Positions 49,246 to 61,452 are shown, numbered from the stretch's first letter. The stretch: DNA of 64,000 nt from Azolla caroliniana (GCA_043228905.1 JBHGNT010000009.1:15190001-15254000), one strand, 5' to 3'. The notes: a model not told the origin generated them from the letters alone. Made by a program: numbers and translations.

Positions 49246-49625
49246 GCTCTGATACCAATTGTGAGTATATATGTGCGGAAGAACGTTTGAGGACCTATCG
49301 GTTATGTAGACAAGATATGTAGCTAAAGGAGTAGATAGACAAGAAGTTAACCTTCAATGGTGATTCTCGTTATTCTCTGTTTTCTCTCTCTTAGAAACTC
49401 AAGATACAAGATGATAGAGAGGGGTCCTTTGTTACAACATTAGGTTATTCCTTATATACTAAGCCCTAACTATTTGGACGTGTTCACAGTAAGATACAAA
49501 TTGGAAGCAATCGGCCTTTTATGTCAATAATGGTGGTGTGTTCACACACTTACGTATTCTTTAGGTGTGTTTCCACGCTAGGTTAAGTTGAGTTTGATTC
49601 TCAAAAGGACTATTGTTTGCATCAT
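49246..49625 (-). repeat. Primer-binding site and 5' LTR of copia I (outer border uncertain)
   Basis: The complement of TGGTATCAGAGC lies at 49246-49257. The LTR starts with TGTGAGTATATATGTGCGG at 49260. Its other end cannot be fixed because it abuts the LTR of copia J; I place the change near 49625. Confidence 0.5.
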
Positions 49626-50081
49626 GTTTTGGTTGTGGTGAGATATCAAGCTCAACTTAGTTTAGTCGTTTAGTCAATACGCGTAACTTAGTAGTTACCT
49701 AGATAGAATCTAGTTAGTGTGTTGACCTTAAAGCCTTAAATAGGATTTTGTACTTGAGTGGGATACATTGTAGATCCTCCACTTCCATGTTCATTTAATA
49801 TAGGACTTACACGGTTGTATCTATATTCTACTCACACATGTGCACCTTTGCACATGAGATGTATATATACCTCATTGTGGGGATTTTTGTATTTGATGAT
49901 GCTTTCTTATATAGTTGATCATCCCCCATCTTATCTCCTTGTTCATAAGTGTTAACTTCCTCTCTCTCCCTCTCACACACATACACGCACATATCACTTA
50001 ATCTTCTGCTTAACTTAATCACATAATTAGGTACTAATTAACCCTTGTCTAATTACCTAATTCTTAACATGGTATCAGAGC
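49626..50081 (+). repeat. 5' LTR and PBS of copia J (start uncertain)
   Basis: The LTR ends TTCTTAACA at 50069 and is followed by TGGTATCAGAGC (50070-50081). The start is taken as TGTTTTGGTTGTGG at 49626. A TATA-like TTATATAG at about 49908 precedes a CT-rich stretch. Confidence 0.55.
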
Positions 50082-50236
50082 ATGTGGTTTAGAAAATCCA
50101 CTAAGCCCACCCGACTCCGTGATTGTGTGTTCGAGACGCCGAAGAAAAATCCGGCTATTGGCTACCGTAGTGCCGCTACATAGCATGTGTACGTGACCGA
50201 AGGAAGAAAAATGAAAAAGGAGGACACTACATCAAC

Positions 50237-51143
50237 ATGAAAACACAAATGGGTAGCTCGCTCCCTAGTGAAAAGCTAGACCGGAGCAATTATTCATCTT
50301 GGGAGTACAAGTTGAACCAATACCTTGTCGGCCAAGGGTATTGGAGCTACATCAATGATGCACAAGAAAATCAACCCAACCCAAAGAACGCCGACTACTC
50401 AACATGGGAGCAAACGGCGAGTCGAGTCATGTATTTCTTGGCAACATGTGTCCACGACCACATGCTTAGCCACATTCGAGAGGCCAAAATGCCTAAAGGG
50501 GCGTGGGAGAACTTGAAGACAATGTTCACTGCCAACATGACCACCCGAAAGCTTCAACTTCGACAAAAGTTGAACAACATTTGGCAAAAAGATATGTCCG
50601 TGTTGGACTACACCGCCAAGATCAAGAGCATTTGCGACTCGCTTGGCTCCATCAACATAAATGTCGACGAAGACAAGTTGGTTCAAGTATGCTTGGGCGG
50701 CCTTGCACAATGATTTGACTTGTTGAGGACGACAATCTTAGCGAGGGAAAACCATCCTTCTTTCTTCGACCTTCAATCAATGCTATTGGTCGAAGAGAAC
50801 AATGTTTGAACAAAAAGCAAGACATCAGAAGGACAAATGTTCTTCTCGAATTCGGATGGTGGCTGAGGACAAGGTCGAGGCGGTAGAAGAGGTCGATTCG
50901 ACCCATCACACAAAGGGAACTCAAACCTTCGACAACAAGATGGAAGCAATCGAGGAACCTTTGGAAGAAGGGGGAGCTTCCATGCCGAACAAGGTTGGCA
51001 AACGTGGCCCATCACTTGCAACTATTGCGGCAAAATCGGCCACCGCGAAGAGGAGTGTCGGAAAAAGAGAAGTGAGTCGGCTTTGACAAGCCGACAACTC
51101 ACAAATTATGCCACCAACTCCGAATATGACGATTATGGTTGAC
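50237..51143 (+). pseudogene. Copia J Gag
   Basis: MKTQMGSSLPSEKLDRSNYS begins a Gag related to copia B and G. The first frame runs to 50713 (NVDEDKLVQVCLGGLAQ). Beyond a stop the sequence continues with HPSFFDLQSMLLVEENN and an intact zinc knuckle CNYCGKIGHREEEC at about 51019-51060, in changed frames. Gag proteins of this family self-assemble into particles; this copy is broken. Confidence 0.8.
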
Positions 51144-51151
51144 TATTCGTA

Positions 51152-52160
51152 ATGAGACATAGAGCAAACTCTATGTCGGTCTCCGACTCCGTGAGCACCT
51201 CCAACTCGGAAGACACGTGGTTCGTTGACTCCGGCGCCTCACATCACATGACATCCCACGAAGAGTGGTTCAGTGATTTGTGCACACCTGTCCGACCCAA
51301 CATCATAGAGACGGGAGAAGACACCACACATCCCATTCGACACATCTTCAATGTCCCATTCGGGAAAGAAGGCAAGCAAACTTGCATCAACAATGTCTTG
51401 CACGTGCCCACAATAACAAAGAATTTGGTCTCGGTCAGCCAAATCGTGTGGAGCAAGACATGCAAGTTCGTGTCAACAATGAAGGATGCTTCATCGAGAA
51501 AGATGGTCAACTCATAGCTAAAGGATGGAGAGATGGTCGAATGTTCATCCTCGATTTGAACGAGGTGAAGTCGGCCATGTATGCCAAAGGTTGTAAAACC
51601 GACACCGACATCGAGTTGTGGCACAAGAGAATCGACCACATTAACCTCCAACAGCTCCGAGCTATGCAAACAAAGGGAGTCTTCATCAAACTTTTGACAT
51701 TCGAGTCGAAATGAGTTGACCGAGTGTGCGAAACGTGTCAACTCGGCAAACAACATCGCCTCCCATTCCTGAAGGAGAGCTATGCAAGCAAAGGCCTCCT
51801 CAACGGAATACACTCGGATGTATGGGGACCGACTCAAACGTCGATGATCAACGGATGCTGATACTACGTCACCTTCATCGACGACTACTCCTGCTACACG
51901 TGGATCTTCCCGAGGAAGTAGAAGAGCGAAGTGCTCTCCCACTTCCAAAAGCTCAATGGCCAAGTCGAAAGAGAAACTGATCGACACATTTGATGACTAC
52001 GTTGGGCTGACCTTATGCAAGATTTTGATTTTACCATATGGTATCTCAAGGGTTGGCCAAGATTTAGTATGGAAAGGAGTTTCGATCTCGATCTTGAGCT
52101 TGAGCCTAAACCTGACACCGATCTCAATCTTGAGCCCGAGCTCGAACCTCATCTAGCGGC
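51152..52160 (+). pseudogene. Copia J protease and integrase N-terminal part, truncated
   Basis: Protease WFVDSGASHHMTSHEEWF (about 51220-51270) keeps DSGAS. Pre-integrase follows as GCFIEKDGQLIAKGWRDG and WHKRIDHINLQQLRAMQ. The integrase finger CETCQLGKQH and GIHSDVWGPTQT, FIDDYSCYTW end near VERETDRH (51990). An acidic Leu/Glu/Pro repeat (LDLELEPKPDTDLNLEPE, 52083-52140) may be the integrase-RT linker after a deletion. RT, RNase H and the 3' LTR are missing. Confidence 0.75.
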
Positions 52161-52704
52161 GACCCTAGGTCACACTCATTCTAACATACTATATTCTTAT
52201 TATTAGGTTTTAGTTCCATTTGTACATGTCACACATTTTCCTTCCTTAAAGAAAAAAAGAGAAGGAAGAGGTTTTTTATGGAAAGAGTAGAAATCATGTT
52301 CTTCTTCTTTAAACCCTCACCAAAACCCTACTTTTTGGGAAAACTTAGAGCCATGGTCAGGAGTCTTCGGTCTCTGGTGATGATGAAGATACTCTTACGA
52401 GGATCCCCCTCCCTTCTACCTTTGTTGCTCGTTTCTCCACAACTAGCTCTCCTCAGCCCTGTCTCTAACCTAATTAAATCACATAAATGGCTTAACCGGT
52501 TTGAGTCTATTTGACAAGGCTCAAGCCAAGCCGCAATGACCCTCATTATGATTGGGTAGCAAATAGTCATACTCACGCGTGACTCACGAGCATGCAGCAT
52601 GTGTACATATGTGTATGTGTAAGTGTGCGTAGGGGTAGAAAATGAAATTTCAGAAAATCAAACATTTTTCGCGCGTAATCTTCTCCATTGAAAATCCCAT
52701 TGGA

Positions 52705-52748
<44 letters not shown>

Positions 52749-52762
52749 ATCGAAGCTTCGAA
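52161..52762 (+). promoter_or_regulatory. Upstream region of the DNA ligase IV gene with telo-box and (CT)n tract
   Basis: A telo-box AAACCCTA at 52323-52330, with AAACCCTC just before it, resembles elements common in promoters of plant replication and repair genes. A (CT)n tract at 52710-52746 lies directly before the start codon, presumably in the 5' UTR. No other gene is seen. Confidence 0.45.
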
Positions 52763-54529
52763 ATGCCCATGGAATTCGCTCACCTCTGTGATTTCCTGCA
52801 GAAATTGGAGCAGAACAACCACACCACAGGTGTAAAAAGGTCTGCAAGCCTCCATGTCGCGACTCGCCTCATCCGTGAAGCTCGTCAAACAAAGACACCA
52901 GAAGACCTGTACTCAGTTGTTCGCCTTCTCATTCCTAAGGTATTTTCTTGCCTCTGTTTTTTTTTCCCTCTCATGTTATTAATATCTTATTCTGTGTGTG
53001 GCAGATTACATTTAGTCTCTCTGCCTTACACTTATTTTGTCTTTCAGATACACAATTTCTTTGTTTTGTTAAAAGGGAATTGAGATTGTCTTTCCCTCTT
53101 TGTTTCTGCGAGAAAAACAAACGTTTTCATGTCCAAACAAATTTGTTCTTTTGTTATGAGCAGTGTTAAAAGGGCAATGCTATCCTTTTATTGCTCTCCA
53201 GTGCTGAAAGGAAATGTCTTCATGTCAATGTTGTAAAGTGATTGTTTTAGTGGGAATTTGTTTCCGTGTGAGTGCATAAATGAGTCATTTTCAATTTCAA
53301 ATCAGTAGTGTTGTGGAATAAATGTATTTTCTTCATGCTGTAAAACCATTATATTTAACGAAAAACCATGCATGATCTTGAACTAAAATTAGGTAGAGTG
53401 TCTTATGATGAACTGAATTCAGGATGATTCATATTGATGTACATACACACATACAAGGTTGCAAAATTGGAACTCCCAAGGTTTTAATTGGGAATTCCAT
53501 TTTTGCAACCCATGACTAAATCTGGGGTTCTTTTGAATCTCAGAAAGCCCCCCCTTGAAGGCCAAAAACTTCAACCATAAACACTGACAAGTGACCGTTA
53601 CAGTTATTGTTGTTCTTTCTAATTTCACTAATTCTCTTCAGCTAAAACACATCACCTTCATGGAATAAGGATTTGCATGTTGGAATTCTGGCAGCGAGAT
53701 GTGGAGCGCCAACACTACAATTTGAAGGAGAGTGCCTTGGCTATTGTCTTAATGGAGACGCTTGGTATATCTGCTAGCTCTAAAGATGGACAGCTGCTGC
53801 AAAATTGGAAAAGAACAAATGTTGCTGCAGCTGGCGACTTCATACATATAGCAGTGCAGGTGATAGCAATGGTGCCATGAGACATTCCATAATTTCGGGA
53901 AATACGGAGTTTTGTTTGATAAATTTTAGCTCAAGTTAATGGAGTCGGAGAATAAATAATATAAAAAACATATAGGAAAAAAGAAGTACATGGAATTAAG
54001 GGTGTGAATTAATGCCCGAGCAATCTAGCTAGATGTTTCAAAGGAGTATCTATAACATTAGGATCATGGAGGGGCATGGTTATATACAAATTTATAGAAT
54101 TGAGGTTGAAATAATAGGAAAAAATGTTGGATTACTCACAAAGAGCAAAAGTTAATACATTTTTTGTTTCATACATAGGTGATTGCACCACGTCATTGCC
54201 AAAACACAGACAAGCTGTCCGTGATAGACATAAATTTCATGTTGGACAGACTTGCACAATCAACAAAGAGGTACAGACTTACTGAGTTCAATAATTATTT
54301 TTCCATATGACTTATATATTTATTTCAACTGTTCAAATCTTGGTGTTGTTTATTAAGAGACCATATTATGTTTAAAGTCTTTGGATTTTAACACGATTTT
54401 CAAACATTTGAAGCATATTTACCTGAACAGCGTTTGCTTGCAGAAATTCGAGAGTGGAAATTTTTTCAGAGCTTCTGAACAAGGCTTCTCTGATGGAAAT
54501 TAAGTGGTTTATGCGTGTTATATTTAAAG

Positions 54530-55602
54530 GTTAGTGTACTTTATGATCCATTAAAATAGTATATAAGCATAAAATTAGCTGAACTACACAAAACAGAAAT
54601 TTTGAAGTTTTGTCCCGATGCTAGCAGTATTTTCTCACGAGATGCAGTTATTATGAAATGGTCTTTCCCCATTGCTTAAAACAGAGTTTACAGATTTACT
54701 CTTTCCTCTAATAGTCAGTATTTGAGTTACACCACGTGATTCATTGTTGACAGCATGGCAGTTGCACAAGAAGAGCTGCATGTGTTAGAGAAGAAACATT
54801 AATCTTCATCTTATCATTCTTCTATGTCTCCATGTATCCATACAGAACACATTGAATGGCGATGTCCTTGCAGATCATAGTAAGAAACCTACTGGCTCCC
54901 ATCTGGTAGCCCATTGTGATAATGAAGGCATTTTACATACAAATTTGTATACTATTGTGAATATTGTTTCAAGAGGGGCCTCCCTTAATGGGGATTATGT
55001 AGGGATGTGATGAGCTTTGCTCATGTGTTAGGCCAGGTGCCACTATCCACAGTTAGATCCCCATTCCTCATAATCTTTTCATTTGATCAAATGTGTCAAT
55101 TGGTCATTAATAGGCGCCTGCAGTGGTACTGTCACTTTCCATTCGTATCCTCCATCGCATCGACTTCCAACCATATTGGAACTGGCTACGCATGGTTTCA
55201 GAAAAACCAACTATTCCAGAATGCCATACAGTAGTCCAATGTTTCTGAAGAGACCTTGAGAAACTGGCAGCATGACAATATTGTTGTACATAAGGCTAGC
55301 CAAGCTAATTTGCATTTCCCCAAATACATTGTCTGGCCTTGAGGATTGAAAACATGAATTCCAACCATAGTTTCATATGCTGAAGCACCTCATCAATAAA
55401 CATGATGTGAAGAGGACAGTGGATATCTCGGATATATAAGTTGTGGACTACTTTGACTGTCCAATAAAACATTTTATCCATGCAAAGAAGATTGAGTTGC
55501 GTTTGTTCAACTAATAGGGGCCCCAACAATGCTGACAAAATCGGTTAATATTTCTTCTCAAGCAAAAAAATCTTGCATGTTTTATTTCTTTGGCAAGGTT
55601 AG
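54530..55602 (+). other. Long intron 4 of the LIG4 gene
   Basis: At 1073 bp it is the longest intron of this gene. It contains sequence of unknown origin around 54980-55540 that may be an old insertion. I find no readable protein there. Confidence 0.5.
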
Positions 55603-56214
55603 ATATGAAGATAGGTTTAGGAGAAAATGCAATTCTTGACATTTTACATGAGGATGCTTGATCCATGATGGCAACATGTGTGGACCTCCGCCTTGTCTGC
55701 CAACAACTGCATCATCATGCTTCTCACCCTTTCCGGAAGGTAAGTTCTTTCAGTTTAGTTTCTTGTAGTTTGCACTAAAGGTGAAGAGTTAATACATCTG
55801 TATATTTCAGGAGTTAATTCTGGGTAAGGTTCTAAAAAGTCAACACTCCAAGCGAATGAATTCTGTGGATGCAGCCTGGCTATCAGTGAGTATATAAGTT
55901 TTGTGTTAGAGGTGAATTTTGAAAGCCTGTAATTAAACCAAGTAATTATGAATAGATGAAAAATAATGAAGTTGTTGCCGAATGTAAATTTGATGGGGAT
56001 CGAATGCAAGTGCATAGAGATGGAGCAAAGCTTTGGTTTTGGTCAAGGTAATCATTGTCTGTGTTTCGTAATGCAGCTACTGATTGAATGATGCTGGACA
56101 GTGGTTAAATGATACAGAAAACTTTCTGCTTATTTCAAACAGAAATGGCAAGGAACATCCAGAGTATACCATAGCCCTTCGCGAAGCACTCTACAAATGT
56201 CTATTGTCTGAAAG

Positions 56215-57048
56215 GTCCCGTTTTTCTGCATTGATTTATTCTACTTTAATAGTTGTAATCATAGATTGACACATGCGTGATATTCGTGATATTCTCCATG
56301 CGCAATATTCTCAATATTCGAGAATACGAAATGGCCCCAAGAATATTAAAAAACCATTTGTTTTGCAAAATAAATATAAAATATTTATTTATTTATTTAA
56401 ATAAATTTATTTCACCAAAAAAGGAACAATTATTCATTAATAGATTATAGTGTCAAGAGAGTTTATGAAACTTATTTTAATTAATCAATCAATTAATTAA
56501 TTTTTAAAAAACGAATATTTTTATATTTATTATACAAATATGATTAGTATAAACTTTGAAGATATGATTAGTTTGAAGTACTATTTTTAATGTCAAAATA
56601 AAAATATCCATAAATTTTGAGGGAATAAAAAGTGAGAAATTAATGAGCCTTTATTTTATTTTATTTATTTATTAAAAATAAAACGAATACTTATAACTTA
56701 TAAGTTATACATTTATTATAAAAATTTAGTAGTGTCAAATCCCCAAGTCCCTCTTTTATTATCCCTATTTATTGTCAAGTTCCGTTTTTTTTATCCTAGG
56801 ATATTAAAAAAGATAGAGTTCTTTTTTCTTTTTTGAGTTAAACGAATACTTGACCACCCATTCGTATTCGTATTTGTTTACATTCGAATGGGAAACCTGA
56901 CGAATGCGAATATGTCAATCTATGGTTGTAATCAGCAAAGTATATGCACATTCTGTATACTAATTCTCAACTCCTCACAACTACCACGTCAATTAATTAA
57001 TCTAATTTGGAGGTCTATATTTGTGATCATTATGAATGCTGCATGCAG
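56215..57048 (+). other. Intron 8 of LIG4 with a very AT-rich insert
   Basis: From about 56270 to 56890 the DNA is extremely AT-rich (TTATTTATTTATTTAAATAAATTTATTT). It is bounded by related motifs: ATATTCGAGAATACGAAAT on the left and CGTATTCGTATTTG..CATTCGAATGG on the right, suggesting an inserted repeat. Confidence 0.5.
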
Positions 57049-57589
57049 ATGTGTACTTGATGGTGAATTACTTGTTTGGGATGTTGAAGTCGGTATGTTC
57101 AAAGCTCGTACAAGAACTTTGAATTCTGATGCAGGTACATCATTTAAGTTCTTTTGCACAATGCATAGTAAAACATAATGCATTTATAATCCTCTCCTTC
57201 ATATTTTAGATTGTGTTACTTCCATAGCATGAAAGAAAAATTTATGAATGCGCCAATCAGTATAATTGCCATTGTTTTCTTATCACTAGGATAACATCCT
57301 ACTCACATCCTTGATGCAATTCACATCCACAGAGGAGAATTGCCAATAATGCTCACCTCTATTTTATCCCTTGTGACATGACCACACCTATTTGAAACGT
57401 TTTGAGTCATCTTTCAAAAATCTGTATTTATTTTGCGTTAATTGGAACTTATTTTAGTTTTTCATTCAATGGATTTAAAGGCTTTATTTTATAGTCATTT
57501 TATTCAATTGATGTCAGATGAGAGAACCAATTTGGGTTTTGTTTTATGCAGCAAGAGCAGCTCGGAAGAGTGAAAGTACAAATCATCGG

Positions 57590-58149
57590 GTAAGTAATCA
57601 ATCAAGATCAACAATGAAACTTACATAATCCATATGGATTATATGCTAGACAAATTAAACATGTTGTGCTTACTTTTGTTAAAGACATTCATATGGAAGC
57701 TTCTGAATATCACAGGATTCTGGAAACAAATGTACTTCTTGATGTAGGGTGTTAAACAGCTTATTGTATCTGAATATTGTAGAATTATGCTTTATAGTTT
57801 ATCATTATAAACAGATGACAATTATGCTAATAGTGCACAAACTTATCTACACTAGGAAGTTACATAATTTGCCCTTCAAAAAAGTTTGAGGCAATAATAT
57901 GAGAAATTATTGAGAAAGAAAAATATTGTTAGATTTGTATATGGGGAGAGAAAGCTCCTTAGAGTTGGGCCAGGCTCCAAGGATGTCTTGAATCCAGCTG
58001 GAAGAGGTTTTTCTGTGGTTAACATCCAATTTGCCATGGGGCCTTGGGCATTTTCCCATCTTTGGTTTATGTGGCACATTTGCTCTCAAATTCATAGTAT
58101 TGGGCTGTGCTGGCCTCCATTCTCCTAGTTAGACAGCCGCTCTAGTGTG
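57590..58149 (+). other. Region after LIG4 exon 10, no further exon seen
   Basis: The donor GTAAGT at 57590 looks intact, but no acceptor plus ligase sequence was found here. Short ORFs at 57910-58128 show no recognised protein. Confidence 0.45.
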
Positions 58150-58229
58150 TTGGCTAGATATGTTCACTCTGAGATGTTCAAAACTGTGACCACTTCAATT
58201 TGTCTTCTGTTTACACTACACTATGGGTT

Positions 58230-58580
58230 GCTGACTTTCATCTTTAATGGTGCTTACCACAATCACCATGGTCTTTGCCATGTCAACTTTCAGTGATAGC
58301 GAGCATCCTTGTTTCTCTCTCATGGTGCTTATGGACTCCCTAGAAAAGCCTTCATTCATCATCAAACTGCATCTTAATTGCTGGTATAAACTTGCCACCA
58401 TTGCTTTCATGTGTATTGTTAATCAAACTTTGACCTTGGATTGTTTCAAAAGCCTTCTTGAAATCAACAAACGAGATGATCAATATTACTCAATTTGGTC
58501 GAACCTGCTTTGTCTTATGGCTCTCTTGTTGCCCGTTTTCAGCCCTTTTGATGAATTGATGGCCAGTAGCATTGCCTAGA
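58230..58580 (-). pseudogene. LINE reverse transcriptase fragment
   Basis: The minus strand reads VDFKKAFETIQGQSLINN (about 58470-58415), the characteristic non-LTR RT motif 'DFKKAFDT', and further on MREKQGCSLSL (about 58330), matching the 'GVRQGCPLSP' motif. Stops and frame changes separate the parts. It is a dead fragment of a non-LTR retrotransposon, opposite in strand to LIG4. Confidence 0.7.
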
Positions 58581-59289
58581 AGTTTAGCCATACAAGATCC
58601 CAGCATGATTGTGCAATTTTGGTGAGCTGATTTCTACTTTTCCCTTTGTATAGTGTGTTGATCCATTTATTATGCTTATCTTGACGAAGACCTGTGCTAT
58701 TGTGTGATTTGATGATGTGTGTATCCATTCTTTAGCTATCAAGTCTGTCTATTTTTGCATTTTTGGGTGCAGTCGAAGTGTATCTGCTGCCTTGCAATTT
58801 TGAAGTTTTTTCAAGCTTCCTGTTACGTCTTTATAGCGAAAGCTTCCTTGTGCATTACGGGAAACATGTCGGTCATCGGTCTTTCTTCCTTCATATGTAA
58901 TCGTTCCATATATATCAGGATTTCAGTGTAGGATTAAGTTATCTAGGGTAGAAGAGATGGAGATGCCATCAAGTAATCAACTGTGCTTGCACATCCCTTG
59001 GGGTTCCAACGTGTCACAGCATCTGATCTTGGCGATTGTGAAAAACCATTGTATGTCTCAAATCCATGTGTCACAAATTTATAAACTTCTTTTGTTACAA
59101 CTTCCCCATATGGAAATTAGTAAAATCAACCCTTGTCATTCAATCCTTACATAAAAAATGAGTTGCTTTTTATAGGGGCACATGCTGCCACCTGGAGGTC
59201 TTATTTTAGCTTTAATTGTATACATGTACGAGTTTCAAAGAATATATAATACCTATAGCTACTAGCTCATCAGTAGTTACATTGGTTTG

Positions 59290-59911
59290 TAACCTTGAGC
59301 TATAGGGTTCGAAATCTGTTCTCTCATCACATCAGCTACAGATTGAGGTAGGCAGATATACACGACTACCTCTAGAAGAGAGAATTTGCCAATTGTGTCA
59401 TCAAGGAGTGGAATCTGAAGAACACTATGTTTGTCATTGTAGTGTCTTTTATGAAATCAGATGGAGATACAATTGCCTCTTTAAACAAGGCTTTGGCCCA
59501 CTACGCAAGGTAATGGAATATGAGGACCAACTATGCCTAGGACTTTTCTTGCTAGAGCTCAAGAGACATCGGGAAAAGTTGTTGAAGAATACAGCCACAC
59601 AAGCTCATCCACAAAGAACAATCACAACTTTCTTTAGCCCCATCACTCCTAATGCTAGAAGTCAACCCCGGGATACACAAATGGGCTTCAGACCAGGACA
59701 TAACAAAGGGGTTACAATTGATCGGGCAATGGCAATTTGCCGTGCACGTAGGCCCCGGCCCCATGGACCACAACCTCGACACCCTTGTCATCAACTGATA
59801 AAAGCCATTATCTCCCACCATCGTAGGTGCTTCCCTCGCTTCGGAGACATTTCCATTCTAGATCGACCTATGCTAGAGATCTTTCGAAGACAAAAGCTAC
59901 AAAATACCTAA
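59290..59911 (+). pseudogene. LINE-like ORF2 C-terminal zinc finger fragment
   Basis: The plus strand reads LQIEVGRYTRLPLEERICQLC then HQGVESEEHYVCHC (about 59325-59430), the pattern typical of the end of LINE ORF2 (R-C-xx-C ... E-x-H-x-x-x-x-C). The frame from 59393 stays open for 172 codons to 59911 with an Arg- and Pro-rich tail (AICRARRPRPHGPQPRHPC) that I do not recognise. It may be the 3' part of a different LINE from the one at 58230-58580, since strands differ. Confidence 0.6.
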
Positions 59912-60045
59912 CTTGAGGATCTCACATGTGCCAAAAACCAGATTCCCTCATTAATTTTCTTTTCATGTTATTTACTTTTATATTTATTGTGTAATATTTA
60001 TTTTATTTTGATTTGTTCTCAAAGACGAGACAACCCTTTGCAACC

Positions 60046-60259
60046 TGTTGAGAATGTTTAAAAGTTATAACGGCTAGCCCAACGGCTAGTTATTTCCAAC
60101 AGCTAGTTAGTCCAACGGCCATATCTTGGCCTTTATAAAGAGGAACTTTCTCCTCATGTAAAAATAAGCAATCTCTGTATTTTCTCCCTCCAGTTGTGAC
60201 ATACCAATGTATATTACTGAACAGATGGGCCTTCTCATTTGTCTTTATGGTATCAGAGC
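60046..60259 (+). repeat. 5' LTR and PBS of copia L
   Basis: TGTTGAGAATGTTTAAAAG starts a short LTR of about 190 bp (end near 60237, uncertain). The PBS TGGTATCAGAGC is at 60248-60259. A repeated GGCTAGTTA/CCAACGGC motif and TATA-like TTTATAAAG (about 60133) lie inside. Confidence 0.75.
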
Positions 60260-60495
60260 ATAGATCCGCCCCTCTGCAAAACCCTAGATCCACCCTTTTG
60301 CTGGTATGACAGCGATTGGAACAACACTGTCCTACCATCCGAGAGAGGAAAGGGGGATTCTTTTTTCCATTTGGGATGACATTGCTATGTGATTGAGAGG
60401 TGACTTGAGAAAAGAAGTCAGAAGAGGAGAGCAGAGATAGGCCAAGTTGAGAAGATGGATGAGGTGTTCTCAAAATTGAACGAGGATGAGGTGAA

Positions 60496-61452
60496 ATGCT
60501 GAAATACATGAAGCAGGCTGAGATTGTAGCATCCGGAGGTGTGACAGGAACACAACCACCACCCCGACTTGAACTCCTCCCATTTGAGTTCAAACTCGAT
60601 GGACCAGCCACATACTTGAGCTGGTCGCGTCGGATTATAGGTACCTTGGTAGGGAGAAGCCTTGACAGCTACCTAACGGGAGAAGAGAAAGAACCTCTTG
60701 TCATAACGAGCAATGAATAGAAAGCATGGAGAGCTACCCACATGTCTTTGTACACGTGGCTTCTCAACTCCATGATTCCATCAATCGCCACAACAGTTGA
60801 CGGAATTTGAAGTGTGAAGGAGATATGGGAGAAATTGCAAAAGACGTATGCTGGGAGGGGAAACAACATGAGAGTATTTCAAATCGAGCAAGAGATAGAT
60901 GCTGTTTGGCAAGGAGATAGGATGATTCAGGAATATGCCATAGAGCTGGAGCGTCTATGGGCAAAATATGATCATTTCTCGCCTGTGACAGTGTGCAATG
61001 ATCCTCAATGTAAGAGCAAGGAAATTTCTGCTCAAAGAAGAACCATGCAATTTTTGAAACATCTCAACCCATCGTTTGATCAAAGAAGGGCAGTTCTTCT
61101 AACCAAGGCTGAAATTCCCACACTTGATGAGGCAATTGCGACTATGATACAAGAGGAGAGTAGAATGAAGCTGCTCTTTGACACTATCGGACTTCTAGGG
61201 GTACAATCAACACTAATGGTGTCAAATTCAAGCGGAAGTGAAAATCGAAAATGGTACAATTGTGGTGAAGCTGGTCATTTAAAGAATGCTTGCCCTAAAC
61301 CATCGAAGGAGAGAGAATATGGAGGACGTGGACAAACTAGAGGTTGTGGTCGAGGGGGCCGAAGAGGTGCAAGAGGAGGTCACCAAGCAAACTTGATGGT
61401 AACAAAATTAGAGGAAGGAACTGAGGTGGTATTCACCGAAGAGCTCTCTTAG
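60496..61452 (+). pseudogene. Copia L Gag with two stops and a damaged zinc knuckle
   Basis: One frame runs from ATG 60496 (MLKYMKQAEIVASGG) to TAG 61450-61452, broken by TAG 60718-60720 and TGA about 60808. The capsid part includes YLSWSRRIIGTLVG, VKEIWEKLQKTYAGRGN and MQFLKHLNPSFDQRRAVLL. The zinc knuckle reads WYNCGEAGHLKNAC: the first Cys of CX2CX4HX4C is Trp, so metal binding should fail. An Arg-Gly-rich tail (GRGQTRGCGRGGRRGARG) follows. The longer Gag with spacing RTMQFLKHLNP indicates yet another copia lineage, different from B and D. Confidence 0.82.

Larger units (their letters stand above)
52763..57589 (+). pseudogene. LIG4: DNA ligase IV, N-terminal 10 exons, with premature TGA in exon 5
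   Basis: LIG4 seals double-strand breaks in non-homologous end joining with XRCC4. Exons with GT-AG borders and consistent phases are 52763-52939, 53695-53859, 54179-54270, 54444-54529, 55603-55739, 55811-55885, 55956-56047, 56143-56214, 57049-57134 and 57552-57589, coding for 340 codons. The N-terminal DNA-binding part is recognisable (LKESALAIVLMETLGIS, LLNKASLMEIKWFMRVI, LRLVCQQL). The adenylation motif AECKFDGDRMQVH has nucleophile Lys255, and CVLDGELLVWD follows. In exon 5 TGA (55659-55661, codon 193) falls in HEDA-stop-SMMATCVDLRLVC, where the family has Glu, with no gap around it. Nothing of the remaining ligase core or the BRCT domains is seen after 57589. The full protein is usually over 1100 residues. 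ATG 52763 is chosen over the in-frame 52688 because the latter reads through the (CT)n tract. Either a decaying gene or one with a very long next intron and a sequence error. Confidence 0.85.

Noticed and set aside
42780-49620. Copia H and copia I as one element interrupted by G
   Set aside because: Both lie on the minus strand and are of similar lineage, but their LTRs at 42780 and 49260 do not resemble each other.
54980-55540. Protein-coding insertion in LIG4 intron 4
   Set aside because: Short ORFs on both strands have no recognisable motif and the codon pattern looks random.
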